Positions 51,279 through 59,851 of a DNA stretch of 64,000 bases are shown here, in pieces. This stretch comes from Arthrobacter sp. SW1 (lineage in GTDB: Bacteria > Actinomycetota > Actinomycetes > Actinomycetales > Micrococcaceae). Position numbers and translations under genes: made by a program. The stretch spans positions 1 through 64,000 of the forward strand of contig NZ_MJLT01000002.1 of assembly GCF_001766675.1 (NCBI RefSeq), written 5' to 3'. Position 1 is the first letter of the stretch; every line of letters begins with the position of its first letter. The notes under the pieces were generated by a model that saw only the letters and a program-made list of their open reading frames with translations, did no database searches and was not told the DNA's origin.

Positions 51279-51756
51279 ATGAGAGGTGGCGGATCAAGCT
51301 TTGACGCCGCCGCGGCCATGGCGGCTGCGCGTGCAGCCGGCCTGGCTGAGAACGCACGACTGCACGCCGCATCCGAGGCCGCAACAGTGAAACTGGGTAA
51401 GGAGGGACAGTCTAGGGACGCTGCGGCCGGCGTCGGCACAAACGGAGGCATGGGTGACGGCGGCGGAGGCCCAACCAACACGGGCTTCTCCACTCCGGAT
51501 GACGATGATGACTCGATCACCTTCGGCCAGAACGCCAATCAGATCTACTACACCGTCCGTCACTCGGACAAGGCCGGTCTATCGAGGGAGGCGCTTTCAG
51601 ACGCGATCCGCGAACATCTCCGAATTTCGGGGGATTCAGCTGGGACTTCGCGAAGGTTTCAATGGTTCATTGACAGTTGATGGCCAAGCGCTGAGCTATA
51701 GCGCATTTCGGTTGAGCCCAGGCCACATCAATGTCTCCAGCATTAGGATCTTGTGA
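51279..51756 (+). pseudogene. Frameshifted C-terminal part of a polymorphic-toxin-like protein
   Basis: From ATG 51279 the frame encodes an Ala/Gly-rich linker (SSFDAAAAMAAARAAGLAEN) then ITFGQNANQIYYTVRHSDKA and LSREALSDAIREHLR, before running off to a stop at 51680. The expected ending is in another frame: GFNGSLTVDGQALSYSAFRL and SPGHINVSSIRIL to a stop at 51756. A single-base change near 51635 (within CGGGGGA) would join them. This linker-plus-small-basic-domain layout, followed at once by an immunity-like gene, is that of polymorphic toxin tips. Delivery parts (RHS, WXG) are absent, so it is an orphan, now probably inactive, tail. Confidence 0.5.
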
Positions 51757-52115
51757 TGACATGCAGAAAGCTCGCCAAAGGAGAGATAGTCGTTGTTCGA
51801 GAGCTCCTGCGACGTTCACCTCCGGGAGAGTGGAAATCGACGGTTCTTGAAATTATCGAAGCCGAAGAAATGGACGACGGTGGTATGGGTAGCCTGCGCT
51901 TTGTCTCACCGACCAAGGACCCGCGTTATGGCAGAACTATCTCTGAGGCCTGGTACTTAGACTCAGACCAAGTGCCGATAGTTGTAAGTCTGAACTTAGA
52001 CCAAAACAATGAGTTGTTTGAACTGGATTCGTGGAAAGTTGATTTTTCGCCTAGGAAGACACTGCCGGCGAAGCCGGACTCGTTACAGGGTGGACCAGCT
52101 CGTATGCCCAACTAG
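51756..52115 (+). CDS. DUF6984-like protein, probable immunity protein
   Basis: A 119-residue acidic protein. The pattern RKLAKGEIVVVRELLRRSPP, MDDGGMGSLRFVSPT, SEAWYLDSDQVPIVVSLNLD and NELFELDSWKVDFSP fits the DUF6984 family, which is often found next to polymorphic toxins. The ATG at 51756 overlaps the toxin-like stop codon by one base, the usual tight toxin-immunity junction. It would bind and neutralise the toxin tail encoded upstream. Since the toxin is frameshifted, this may be kept as protection against the same toxin from neighbours. Confidence 0.68.
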   Translation: MTCRKLAKGEIVVVRELLRRSPPGEWKSTVLEIIEAEEMDDGGMGSLRFVSPTKDPRYGRTISEAWYLDSDQVPIVVSLNLDQNNELFELDSWKVDFSPRKTLPAKPDSLQGGPARMPN

Positions 52116-52149
52116 CTTCTGACCTACCTAGCGCTTCGTTCGCATATCG

Positions 52150-52326
52150 CTAGACGATCCTTGCGGCATTAGCACGCTGTTTTCCGGCGAAAGCAAGATT
52201 CCCCCCGCGCTGGGTCTTCTCGGACACGATGTCGATCACTTCTTGTAGGGTGAGCTCCCGACCGACCACCTCGCTCAGTTCGACCAGGACGTCGCTGGTT
52301 AGAGGGGCGGTTTCAAGCTCAGGCAT
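52150..52326 (-). CDS. Small hypothetical protein (58 residues)
   Basis: A short gene with ATG at 52326 and AGAAGGA about nine bases upstream. The product is MPELETAPLTSDVLVELSEV, then a helix LTLQEVIDIVSEKTQRGGNL and the basic end KQRANAARIV. The coding strand composition and ribosome site support it. It has no recognised family. It converges on the DUF6984-like gene, 34 bases apart. Confidence 0.5.
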   Translation of the reverse strand: MPELETAPLTSDVLVELSEVVGRELTLQEVIDIVSEKTQRGGNLAFAGKQRANAARIV

Positions 52327-52895
52327 CGTGCATCCTTCTAGGGCAGTCGTTCACAGGGCATACGAAAATGCCCGGTCTCGCGAGAGGAGGCTGGCGCGTC
52401 CAGCAAGTCCATCCTCGGGGGCCGGTGCGCTTCGTCAGGCGCGATAGCCAGGATCTCATTGGGCTCTGACAGTATTTGGAACGTCTCGCTGTTGTCGGAC
52501 CGTGGCGGCGCGCGAAGTGGAAGGTCTTGACGGCCGGCCGTGTTCCGTCGGCGGGATCGGTGAACGACGGCTTGAAGGAGCCGGAGGACCTGGTCTGGCG
52601 GAGGAACCCGCGACCGGCTTATGTCGGTGGAGTACGAAGAGGGGGAATGTCCAAGAATTCGTTCGTATGCCCCTGAGTCTGTTCCCTGCTACGCGAGGGC
52701 ATCCTCAAATGAGCTTTGCTCCGCCTGCGAATTTCGATGACTGTTAGCAGTTTGCAACAGCAATAAGGTCTCGTAGCCCGTGAGCGGATAGTGCTTCGTT
52801 CGCCACGTCAGATCCTGTAGCCTCCTTCTTGGACGGTGCCTGGTGCGGCCAATCGCAGGTACCGTCCAATTCTTGGTAGTGGAGCAACTCAGCCG
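52327..52895. other. Intergenic, no gene supported
   Basis: About 570 bases. Several short overlapping frames exist, none with a domain or a good ribosome site. The right end must hold the promoter of the gene at 52896. Confidence 0.45.
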
Positions 52896-54086
52896 ATGTC
52901 GAAGAACTCGCCGGCGAGTACCCTACTAAGGAAGAACGCAGCGCTACGCGCGGACGTCGAACCTGGGGGGCATGTGAGCACGCCATTTACCATTCATTCC
53001 ATCAACGCGTACACGCACGGGTTGCTGGGATCCATGATCGGAATGTTTGGTATTGAGCCGAGCGAAATGCGCGACCTGGTACTAGGTATGCATCGTCAGG
53101 TGTCTGAACGTCTCCGCGCTGAGGGCATTGAATACTCCGATCTTCGGAATGCACTTACTCCGGCACCCAAGAAGCTCGAAGTTGCTTTCATTTTCGACTT
53201 GAGCCGCGTTGAAAGCTGGCACTACGGTTTGGAACTAGCTAAGGACTGGATCCCTGTTCTAAGCAAGATGGGGCCTGAGAAGACCGCGATAGGTGTCGGT
53301 GATTTCATCGGATTGCCAGCGGAACTGACATGGGTGGCATTGCATCAGCACATAATTGGTCCGAAGGGATTCCCACTGCTTTCTCCAGAGCTCTATTTCG
53401 TCACCTACATGACGAATCTCACCGCAGGACAGCTCAACAAGATGGACAGCGAACTACGGGCGAGGAACACTTCTTACCTTGGCTATGTGGACTGTACCGT
53501 CTGGAACCCGCTGAAATTTGCGATGCTTCTGCCGCAGGTTGGCCTTCGCGTCGGGACCAAGATCATCACAACATCCGACGAGGATGGCAACGCAAACCTG
53601 CCGGGATATCCCTTTGAAGCTAATGGATTTGAAACCATAGGCGTTGATGACGATCAGTACTCGGTGCTTCTCGATCATCGATTGGACAACGGTGTGCCCG
53701 ATTGGGCGAGAGATGACAGTCGCATAGCTTTGAGCCTCCTAGGAGGTAACTTCTCGCCTCTTACAGACGGAGACGTATTCGCGAGCGACTTGAGAATCAC
53801 GTATCTCCAGGACAATCACGGAGCATCTCTCCAACGCGCAGGCCTCTTCGGGATCGATAAGGACCTTCTGATCGGGGCGATCAAAGAGAAGATATCCTCT
53901 GGGCTGGTCTATAACCTCAGGTTCATTGAAGGTAGTCGGGGAGCGGAGCGAGTACCCGAGCTGGACGCATCGATGTTTACCGTCCAAGTTGAGTTCCCCG
54001 ACGCGGAAGCTCGGGTGAAGCGCTACCAAGTGGGCTTGAAATACCGCGCTGCAGACCACTCGAGCGAGATCGCTACATTTTTCTGA
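52896..54086 (+). CDS. Unrecognised 396-residue protein in the defence island
   Basis: A soluble 396-residue protein, ATG at 52896 with GGAG about 11 bases upstream (a GTG at 52836 would add 20 residues). It starts SPASTLLRKNAALRADVEPG and IHSINAYTHGLLGSMIGMF, has a central alpha/beta region (KKLEVAFIFDLSRVESWHYG, GVGDFIGLPAELTWVALHQH, TKIITTSDEDGNANLPGYPF) and a C-terminal part ending FTVQVEFPDAEARVKRYQVG to HSSEIATFF. No family is recognised and no catalytic motif is sure. Its last third has a diverged, stop-containing duplicate at 57118-57215, so related genes have been gained and lost here. A defence role is suggested only by position. Confidence 0.72.
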   Translation: MSKNSPASTLLRKNAALRADVEPGGHVSTPFTIHSINAYTHGLLGSMIGMFGIEPSEMRDLVLGMHRQVSERLRAEGIEYSDLRNALTPAPKKLEVAFIFDLSRVESWHYGLELAKDWIPVLSKMGPEKTAIGVGDFIGLPAELTWVALHQHIIGPKGFPLLSPELYFVTYMTNLTAGQLNKMDSELRARNTSYLGYVDCTVWNPLKFAMLLPQVGLRVGTKIITTSDEDGNANLPGYPFEANGFETIGVDDDQYSVLLDHRLDNGVPDWARDDSRIALSLLGGNFSPLTDGDVFASDLRITYLQDNHGASLQRAGLFGIDKDLLIGAIKEKISSGLVYNLRFIEGSRGAERVPELDASMFTVQVEFPDAEARVKRYQVGLKYRAADHSSEIATFF

Positions 54087-54150
54087 GTTCAGTGGCAAGG
54101 TCTCGTTTGCTCCGCGACCTGAGTCGCCGCGCGGGCGCAGAGTAATCTCT
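53981..54150 (+). repeat. Diverged direct repeat, copy A (with 57120-57287)
   Basis: Spans the last 106 bases of the 396-residue gene and about 65 bases beyond. It starts with 17 bases identical to copy B (CGTCCAAGTTGAGTTCC) and ends with a shared CGGGCGCAGAGT, 151 bases later (148 in copy B), so the two are collinear. Confidence 0.75.
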
Positions 54151-54772
54151 GCGTTCCGTAGCCACTCTTACTAGCGGAACCGATTGGTTGTCGTAACTGT
54201 CGAGCGTCTGGGGTGGCAACGGATATCGACTCGTACTAACGCAGAAGGTGCGAGGATATACCGGATATCGAGGCAGTCGCGAGGGGCAAGTCCTTGCCGG
54301 AGGATGCTGCGGCCTAGCCGTTCAGGCGTGCCCCGACTCATCATGCGGACCACCGAAAGTGGTTTGGGATGTCTACTGGCTGCTCTCAGTGCCAGGGCCT
54401 CGAGTTCCACAGGCGTCGTCAGTGGCAACGAGGCGTTTCTTCAAGAGTGATCCCATTTTTCGCCGCACCAACAACGTTCGTCGAGATGTTCTTGGATCAC
54501 GTCAATCCTGACCTGGCCAAGTAGAATGATGTCGTCGTACTCCATATGGCAATCTCATCACTGCCAGCTCCTGTCTAGAAGGGCACGTCTGCGCTATGTG
54601 GATAACCCTATTATGCAGTCGGCGAACACTTTCTGGGCTGCCTGCCTAGCAACAGTGTGGTCAATTCAAGAGGCTTCCTTCACCCCGAGTGCACCGACGG
54701 TAGGAGGTACGGAGAAGAACCAAGTCAGCGACCCTTTATTGAAGCTTAGAGGGCAGAATAATTTCTCATTCA
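54087..54772. other. Intergenic region left of CBASS with a gene scrap
   Basis: About 690 bases. On the minus strand, 54110-54170 reads RNAEITLRPRGDS, like the end of the helix-turn-helix remnant found in the matching place at 57248-57503. No intact gene is present. Confidence 0.4.
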
Positions 54773-54781
54773 TGCTATAAT
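54773..54781 (+). promoter_or_regulatory. Extended -10 promoter of the CBASS operon, nearly leaderless
   Basis: TGCTATAAT is a perfect extended -10 element ending 11 bases before the CapV start codon. Transcription would begin around 54788, leaving about five bases of leader and no ribosome site, so the first gene is probably translated from a leaderless or near-leaderless message. No good -35 box is seen at normal spacing, as expected for an extended -10 promoter. Confidence 0.6.
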
Positions 54782-54792
54782 TTGCAACTAAT

Positions 54793-55755
54793 ATGAAACG
54801 CATCTTGACTATCGATGGTGGCGGAATCAAAGGGGTGTTCCCCGCAGCCTTCCTGGCCGACCTCGAGGACGAACTTGGTCAGCCCGTTGCCTCTTATTTT
54901 GACCTGATTGTCGGCACATCCACAGGCGGTATTATCGCGATCGGACTAGGCCTCGGCATCCCCGCCCGCGACATCCTTCGCTTCTATGAGGAACGTGGAC
55001 CCGAGATTTTCCGGGGAGGCAAGGGGGTCGGTCGGCTGAAGCAACTCTTCACCGCAAAATACAATCCCGCCCCTCTGGAGGCAGCGCTTATCGATGTCTT
55101 CGGAGATCGAAAACTTGGTGAGAGCTCAACGCGCCTCATGATCCCCTCTCTTGATCTCGAGACTGGTGCGGTTCATGTTATGAAGACCGCTCACCATCCC
55201 CGATTCGAGCGGGATTACAAGATGCTAGCCGTCGACGCAGCGCTCGCAACCGCAGCCGCTCCTACGTACTTTCCAACCCATCGTCTTGCTGCCGGAATTC
55301 CTCTCGTTGACGGTGGAATGTGGGCAAACAATCCGATGGGGCCGGCGGCAGTCGAAGCACTCGGCATTCTAGAGTGGTCGAAGGGCGACGTGAAGCTGCT
55401 GAGCGTTGGCTGCACCGACGAAGCGTTCTCGATGAACGCGGATCGAAAACGTCAACTTGGAATGAATTATTGGGCTACGAGGCTTGTCAGCGTATTCATG
55501 GCCGGCCAATCATCTTCATCTTTGGGTACCGCTCAACTCTTGCTTGGCCATGACAATGTTGTTCGCGTATCACCTACGGTCGGCCCCAAGCGGTTCAAGC
55601 TTGACGGTATCGATGGGATTTCGTCGCTTCGTGGTCTCGGTTCAAGCCAGTCTCGGATTGAGTCACCAAAACTGAAGCCAATCTTTTTCACCGAGCCGGC
55701 TGAACCGTTCAAGCCAATGAGAGCGCTCGACATGACCGACGGGGGTAAATCATGA
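54793..55755 (+). CDS. capV: CBASS effector: patatin-like phospholipase CapV
   Basis: A 320-residue patatin-family phospholipase. The oxyanion motif is DGGGIKG (residues 8-14), the nucleophile elbow GTSTGG with Ser43, and the catalytic Asp173 lies in DGGMWANNP. It has the size and ending of CapV effectors: on binding the cyclic nucleotide made by the CD-NTase they degrade the inner membrane and kill the infected cell. The next gene, the CD-NTase, overlaps it by four bases (ATGA). The pair lacks E1/E2/JAB or HORMA/TRIP13 partners, so it is a minimal (type I) CBASS. Confidence 0.93.
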   Translation: MKRILTIDGGGIKGVFPAAFLADLEDELGQPVASYFDLIVGTSTGGIIAIGLGLGIPARDILRFYEERGPEIFRGGKGVGRLKQLFTAKYNPAPLEAALIDVFGDRKLGESSTRLMIPSLDLETGAVHVMKTAHHPRFERDYKMLAVDAALATAAAPTYFPTHRLAAGIPLVDGGMWANNPMGPAAVEALGILEWSKGDVKLLSVGCTDEAFSMNADRKRQLGMNYWATRLVSVFMAGQSSSSLGTAQLLLGHDNVVRVSPTVGPKRFKLDGIDGISSLRGLGSSQSRIESPKLKPIFFTEPAEPFKPMRALDMTDGGKS

Positions 55756-57089
55756 AGTTGACCAAGCACCTTGATGCTTTCCTGAAGAACAAGGTCAACC
55801 TCAGTGACGCGCGAATTGACTTGCTCGACTCGCGGGTTGAGGCCGTCGAGAACTTCCTGCGGCGCGGCGAGGATGACTTTGCCGGCAACTTCATAGATCT
55901 TATCCCGCAAGGTTCGTACGCCCACCGGACAATAATCAACCCGGTCGGTTCGTCGGACGAGTTTGATGCCGACGTTCTTCTCGAGATGAACGAGATCGAC
56001 GGGTGGGAATCTGAAGATTACGTAGAGGAACTCTACAAGAAGTTCCGAGGTAGTTCTGTTTACCGCGACATGGTGAGCCGGCACGACCGGTGCGTCAAGG
56101 TCGACTACGCCAACGAGTTTCACATTGACGTCGTGCCGTACATGGAGCGACACGGTCAACACTTCATCACTAACCGAATCACAAACGAGTTCGAGCTCAC
56201 GAATCCCGAAGCATTCAATGACTGGCTCGTTGAGCGCAACAAGCTCGCCAGCGGCCATCTTATCAAGGTGATCCGCCTGATGAAGTATCTCCGTGACTTC
56301 AAAAACACCTTCTCCGTGAAGTCGGTCATCCTAACCATCCTTTTGGGTAATCGCGTAAATGACCAGGCTGTTTGGGGAGCCAATGACGAGTATTCCGATC
56401 TGCCAACTGCGCTGAAGAGCATCGTTGGGGCCCTTGACGACTATCTTCAAGAAAATGTGACGATGCCTAGCATTGATGATCCGAGCGAGCCAACGGAGAA
56501 CTTCAATCACCGCTTGAGCCAAGAAGAATATGCTAACTTCCGCAACAAGCTCCACCTATACAGGGGCTGGATCGACGACGCTTATGAAGAGACTGATGTC
56601 GAAGAGAGTAAGATCAAGTGGCGCAAGCTCTTTGGCGATAAGTTTGGAACATATTCAGAAGTCAAGAAGAGCACAGAGGCGCACAAAGGTGTTCCGGGCG
56701 TGTCTGACACTGAGCAAAGCATCACCGACAGGTTTGGCCTCCGCCTCGACCCACGGCTGAAGGTGAAAATCGGTGCGCGCGTTGCGAAGCGCAGCGGGTT
56801 CAGAGAATATGAGCTGAGCACCAAGGGGAACGTCGTGATGAGGAATCAAAAGATCCGGTTCCGCGTTTCCCATAATATTCCAGGCAGCTTTGATTTGTAT
56901 TGGAAAGTCAGGAACACTGGCGCAGAGGCGATCAAGGCCAATGCTATTCGAGGTCAGCTAGAGAAGGACTCCGGCAACCTGCAAAGAACCGAACCTACTG
57001 CCTACAGGGGCCATCACTTCGTCGAGGTGTATGTAGTAGTCAACGACGCTTGTGTCGCAATGGACCACCACGACGTAATCATCAAGTAG
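55752..57089 (+). CDS. CBASS CD-NTase (SMODS nucleotidyltransferase) with AGS-C sensor domain
   Basis: A 445-residue cGAS/DncV-like nucleotidyltransferase. The catalytic core has Gly54-Ser55 (PQGSYAHRT), Asp72 and Asp74 (SDEFDADVLL), and the third acidic residue Asp126 (FHIDVVPY), all intact. A helical OAS-like region follows (FNDWLVERNKLASGHLIKVI). The last 90 residues (RFRVSHNIPGSFDLYWKVRN, RGHHFVEVYVVVNDACVAMD) form the AGS-C domain found fused to some CD-NTases. It would synthesise a cyclic di- or trinucleotide on phage infection to switch on CapV. Which nucleotide cannot be predicted by eye. Confidence 0.92.
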   Translation: MKLTKHLDAFLKNKVNLSDARIDLLDSRVEAVENFLRRGEDDFAGNFIDLIPQGSYAHRTIINPVGSSDEFDADVLLEMNEIDGWESEDYVEELYKKFRGSSVYRDMVSRHDRCVKVDYANEFHIDVVPYMERHGQHFITNRITNEFELTNPEAFNDWLVERNKLASGHLIKVIRLMKYLRDFKNTFSVKSVILTILLGNRVNDQAVWGANDEYSDLPTALKSIVGALDDYLQENVTMPSIDDPSEPTENFNHRLSQEEYANFRNKLHLYRGWIDDAYEETDVEESKIKWRKLFGDKFGTYSEVKKSTEAHKGVPGVSDTEQSITDRFGLRLDPRLKVKIGARVAKRSGFREYELSTKGNVVMRNQKIRFRVSHNIPGSFDLYWKVRNTGAEAIKANAIRGQLEKDSGNLQRTEPTAYRGHHFVEVYVVVNDACVAMDHHDVIIK

Positions 57090-57119
57090 CTTGGCCATGA
57101 GCTGGATGGGTCTACGGAG

Positions 57120-57287
57120 CGTCCAAGTTGAGTTCCGCGATGAAACTCCTGAGGTAAAGCGCCGCTAGGTGGTCCTGTAGTGCCGCGCTCTGGACCACTC
57201 TAGCGGGATTACTGTGTTGAGATCTGGTCCGTTCTCCTTACTTAGTCGGAGTCCTTGAACCGCCGCTCGGGCGCAGAGTGATCCTGC
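57120..57287 (+). repeat. Diverged direct repeat, copy B, with decayed gene end
   Basis: Read in frame, 57120-57215 gives VQVEFRDETPEVKRR, stop, VVL, stop, CRALDHSSGI, a stop-ridden relative of the C-terminus of the 396-residue protein (VQVEFPDAEARVKRY to DHSSEIA). It continues beyond the coding end in step with copy A at 53981-54150. Copy B lies 31 bases after the CD-NTase stop, so the CBASS cassette sits between the two copies. Confidence 0.7.
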
Positions 57288-57503
57288 TTTGCGTAGATGA
57301 TTAGTGAGCGTCGTCGACGCAACATCGAGCTGGTCGGCGATGTTTCTTATGCATAGTCTCTTCCCGCAGAGTTTGATTGCTCGTCTTGGTTGTTGAGGCG
57401 TGGGTGGATGGCGACGGGCGGCAACACCGTGTTCACGCAGAAGCGTGAGGAGCCGGCGAGTGTCGAGGTGATACTGGGCTGCGAACTTCTTGCTCGTGCT
57501 GCC
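57248..57503 (-). pseudogene. Helix-turn-helix gene remnant (recombinase-like)
   Basis: The minus strand encodes STSKKFAAQYHLDTRRLLTL LREHGVAARR and RNIADQLDVASTTLTNHLRKAG, two helix-turn-helix units of the kind found in the C-terminal part of actinobacterial resolvase-like proteins. There is no good start, and the ending is shifted (LRPSGGSRTPTK appears in the neighbouring frame), so it is broken. A similar end lies at 54110-54170. No other gene is supported in 57216-57904. Confidence 0.5.
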
Positions 57504-57904
57504 GGCCCCGGTATGCACCAGGGAGCTATTCAACTTGGACGGCCAGCAGTACGGAGACTTTGGTCCGTCGTGGCTCCGACTGTGGCTCCCTTCGCTGGCC
57601 GGAGCTCTTGAGCTCACTGACGTGCGACGCCAGCTCGCCCCGCGTCCTTTCGGGTCCCACAAAGTTTGCAAGCCGACATATCTGGCCCCGCTAATCTCAC
57701 GAAGCGTTGACCACGCCCTGGACCTCGTTGACCGTGCCGATTTCAACCCGCTCTACCTGACCCAACCGCAGGGGTCTGACACTGAGTTCCTTGGCATCTG
57801 AACCTCGCTCAAACGCGACAGTTTGAATCTGAGGCCGGACCGCAAATACACGAGGGAGAGCCGCTATTATCGACAGTTAGACATCGAGAAAACTAGGGGG
57901 AGCA

Positions 57905-59851
57905 TTGCATGTTGAATCAGTTGGCCTGACAAACTTCAAGTGTTTTGGCGACGGCGGTGAGACGGTTGATCTCGATGAAAAACTGACGGCCTTCATTGGG
58001 ACCAACGGGTCCGGGAAAACAGCTGTTTGCCAGGCCCTTCAACGAGTGTTCGGCATTAGCTCTGAAGAGCGCACGGTCCGGCTGGATGACTTTCACGTAC
58101 CTGCTTCAGAAGTTGATCCCCCTGAGTTTCGAACCCTTCGCATCGACGTCACCTTGGCTTTCCCGGAACTTCAGGTGCCGTCCTTGGACATTTCTGCGGT
58201 GCCTGACTTCTTCCGGCATCTCGCAGCCGCAGAGGATGGAAAGCTCAAATGCCGGATAGTACTTGAGTCTCAGTGGACTGAAGACGGCACTGTTGATGGA
58301 ACAATCGAGACCAAGTTGGTCACTGTCTCGACATTTGAAAAGGCTTACACGGCGGAGCAAACGACTGCGCTGCCAGCAGCGGAGCGGTCTCGAATCCAGT
58401 TCGTCTATGTGCCGGCGTCTCGGGACGGCGCCCGGCAAGTCACCAGCTTCTTACGCGGGAGGCTATGGCGCGCTGCACGGTGGTCCGAAGACATGAAAGC
58501 CCTGGTCCGGGAGACCAGCGCCAAGATCGATGAAAAGTTTCATGGTGAAAGCGCGACGAAAACGGTCGAGGCCGCCTTTGGGCGTCGGTGGGCAGAATTG
58601 CACGGAGCAGGTACGCATGCATTTCCCAAGCTGAGGGTGTTTGAGCCGGATGTCAACGAATTTCTGCGTGACGTTGATCTTGCGTTTGAGCCGGATCACA
58701 CCAAGACGTCACGTCCAGCTAAACTCCTCAGCGACGGCCAGAAGTCTCTGCTCCATCTTGCCCTGACTACGGCATCTCTCGATATCGAGCTTTCATTCGG
58801 GGCCGGACGCCATGAGTCAAAATTCGAAATTGCTGCCGCCCACCTTCCGTCGCTGACTATTCTCGGGGTCGAGGAGCCGGAGAACAACTTGTCCGCTTTC
58901 TACCTGTCCCGAATAATTCAGCAGCTTTTGGAACTCGGAGAGTCGCCCAAGGCGCAGGTCCTCCTTTCAAGCCACTCCGCAAGTTCCCTAGGGCGGGTCG
59001 AGCCAGACATGATCCGTTATTTCCGGCATGATGTTCAGAACGGGCGCGCCACGGTGAGATCGATTACCCTCCCGGAGGAGGCTAGCGATGCTGGTATCTA
59101 TGTTAGAGAGGCAGTCCGGGCGTATCCGGAGCTTTACTTCGCTCGTTTCGTGATCCTGGGGGAGGGTGACTCTGAGCAGGTGGTCGTACCGGCAGTCGCA
59201 AAGGCATTGGGTATTGATCTCGACCCTTCTTTTGTTGCCATGGTGCCACTAGGAGGTCGCCACACGAATCATTTTTGGCGCCTACTCACCGATCTGGAGA
59301 TTCCTCATGCAACCTTGTTGGACCTGGACTACGGACGCGCGGGTGGTGGGCGCGGCAGGCTAAGGGATGCCTGTAAGAACCTAGCGGCGGTCGGAGTGGA
59401 CCTCACTGAAGTCTTAGGCGATATCGCTCTAGAGGAGCTCGACGATGACGACGGGCAGAAGGATTTGAGTCCGCTGTTTGAGGGGCTGAGGACGAAAGGG
59501 ATATTTTTTTCTTCCCCTCTCGATCTGGACATGTTGATGATGACTCATTACGCGGACGCTTACCAAAGAATTGAGGGCAGCCAACGTGGTCCACAAGAGA
59601 GCGATGCGTTTGAGGCGGTTTTGGGTACAGGTGGGGGTGAACGCAGTAAGGAATACTGGACGCCCCCCGGAGAAGAAGGAGAGAAGAGGGCCGAGGCGCT
59701 GCGTTGGTATCGGTATCTTTTTTCGAACCGGTCGAAGCCGACGACGCACCTGCAGGCCCTCAGCCGTCTGAAACAGGAATCTCTCCAGGAACCGCCAGAA
59801 GTCCTCGAGGCGATTGTGCGATTCGCAGGTGACAGGCTTGCGAATCGATGA
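57905..59851 (+). CDS. gajA: Gabija GajA-like nuclease (OLD family, AAA ATPase plus TOPRIM)
   Basis: A 648-residue OLD-family protein. The ABC-type ATPase has Walker A GTNGSGKT (residues 32-39), LLSDGQKSLLHLAL as the signature region, and Walker B ILGVEEPENNLS near 317-328. The TOPRIM nuclease has its Glu in VILGEGDSEQ near residue 420 and the DxD pair in LDLDYGRAGG near 472. GajA nicks specific DNA when nucleotide pools fall during phage attack. It starts at TTG 57905 after AGGGGGAG. It overlaps a UvrD-like helicase gene by four bases, the standard gajA-gajB order. It is somewhat longer than the best-known GajA. Confidence 0.9.
   Translation: MHVESVGLTNFKCFGDGGETVDLDEKLTAFIGTNGSGKTAVCQALQRVFGISSEERTVRLDDFHVPASEVDPPEFRTLRIDVTLAFPELQVPSLDISAVPDFFRHLAAAEDGKLKCRIVLESQWTEDGTVDGTIETKLVTVSTFEKAYTAEQTTALPAAERSRIQFVYVPASRDGARQVTSFLRGRLWRAARWSEDMKALVRETSAKIDEKFHGESATKTVEAAFGRRWAELHGAGTHAFPKLRVFEPDVNEFLRDVDLAFEPDHTKTSRPAKLLSDGQKSLLHLALTTASLDIELSFGAGRHESKFEIAAAHLPSLTILGVEEPENNLSAFYLSRIIQQLLELGESPKAQVLLSSHSASSLGRVEPDMIRYFRHDVQNGRATVRSITLPEEASDAGIYVREAVRAYPELYFARFVILGEGDSEQVVVPAVAKALGIDLDPSFVAMVPLGGRHTNHFWRLLTDLEIPHATLLDLDYGRAGGGRGRLRDACKNLAAVGVDLTEVLGDIALEELDDDDGQKDLSPLFEGLRTKGIFFSSPLDLDMLMMTHYADAYQRIEGSQRGPQESDAFEAVLGTGGGERSKEYWTPPGEEGEKRAEALRWYRYLFSNRSKPTTHLQALSRLKQESLQEPPEVLEAIVRFAGDRLANR

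Noticed and set aside
57490..57801. 103-residue plus-strand frame between CBASS and Gabija
   Set aside because: No ribosome site and no family; it is antisense to the upstream part of the helix-turn-helix remnant frame.
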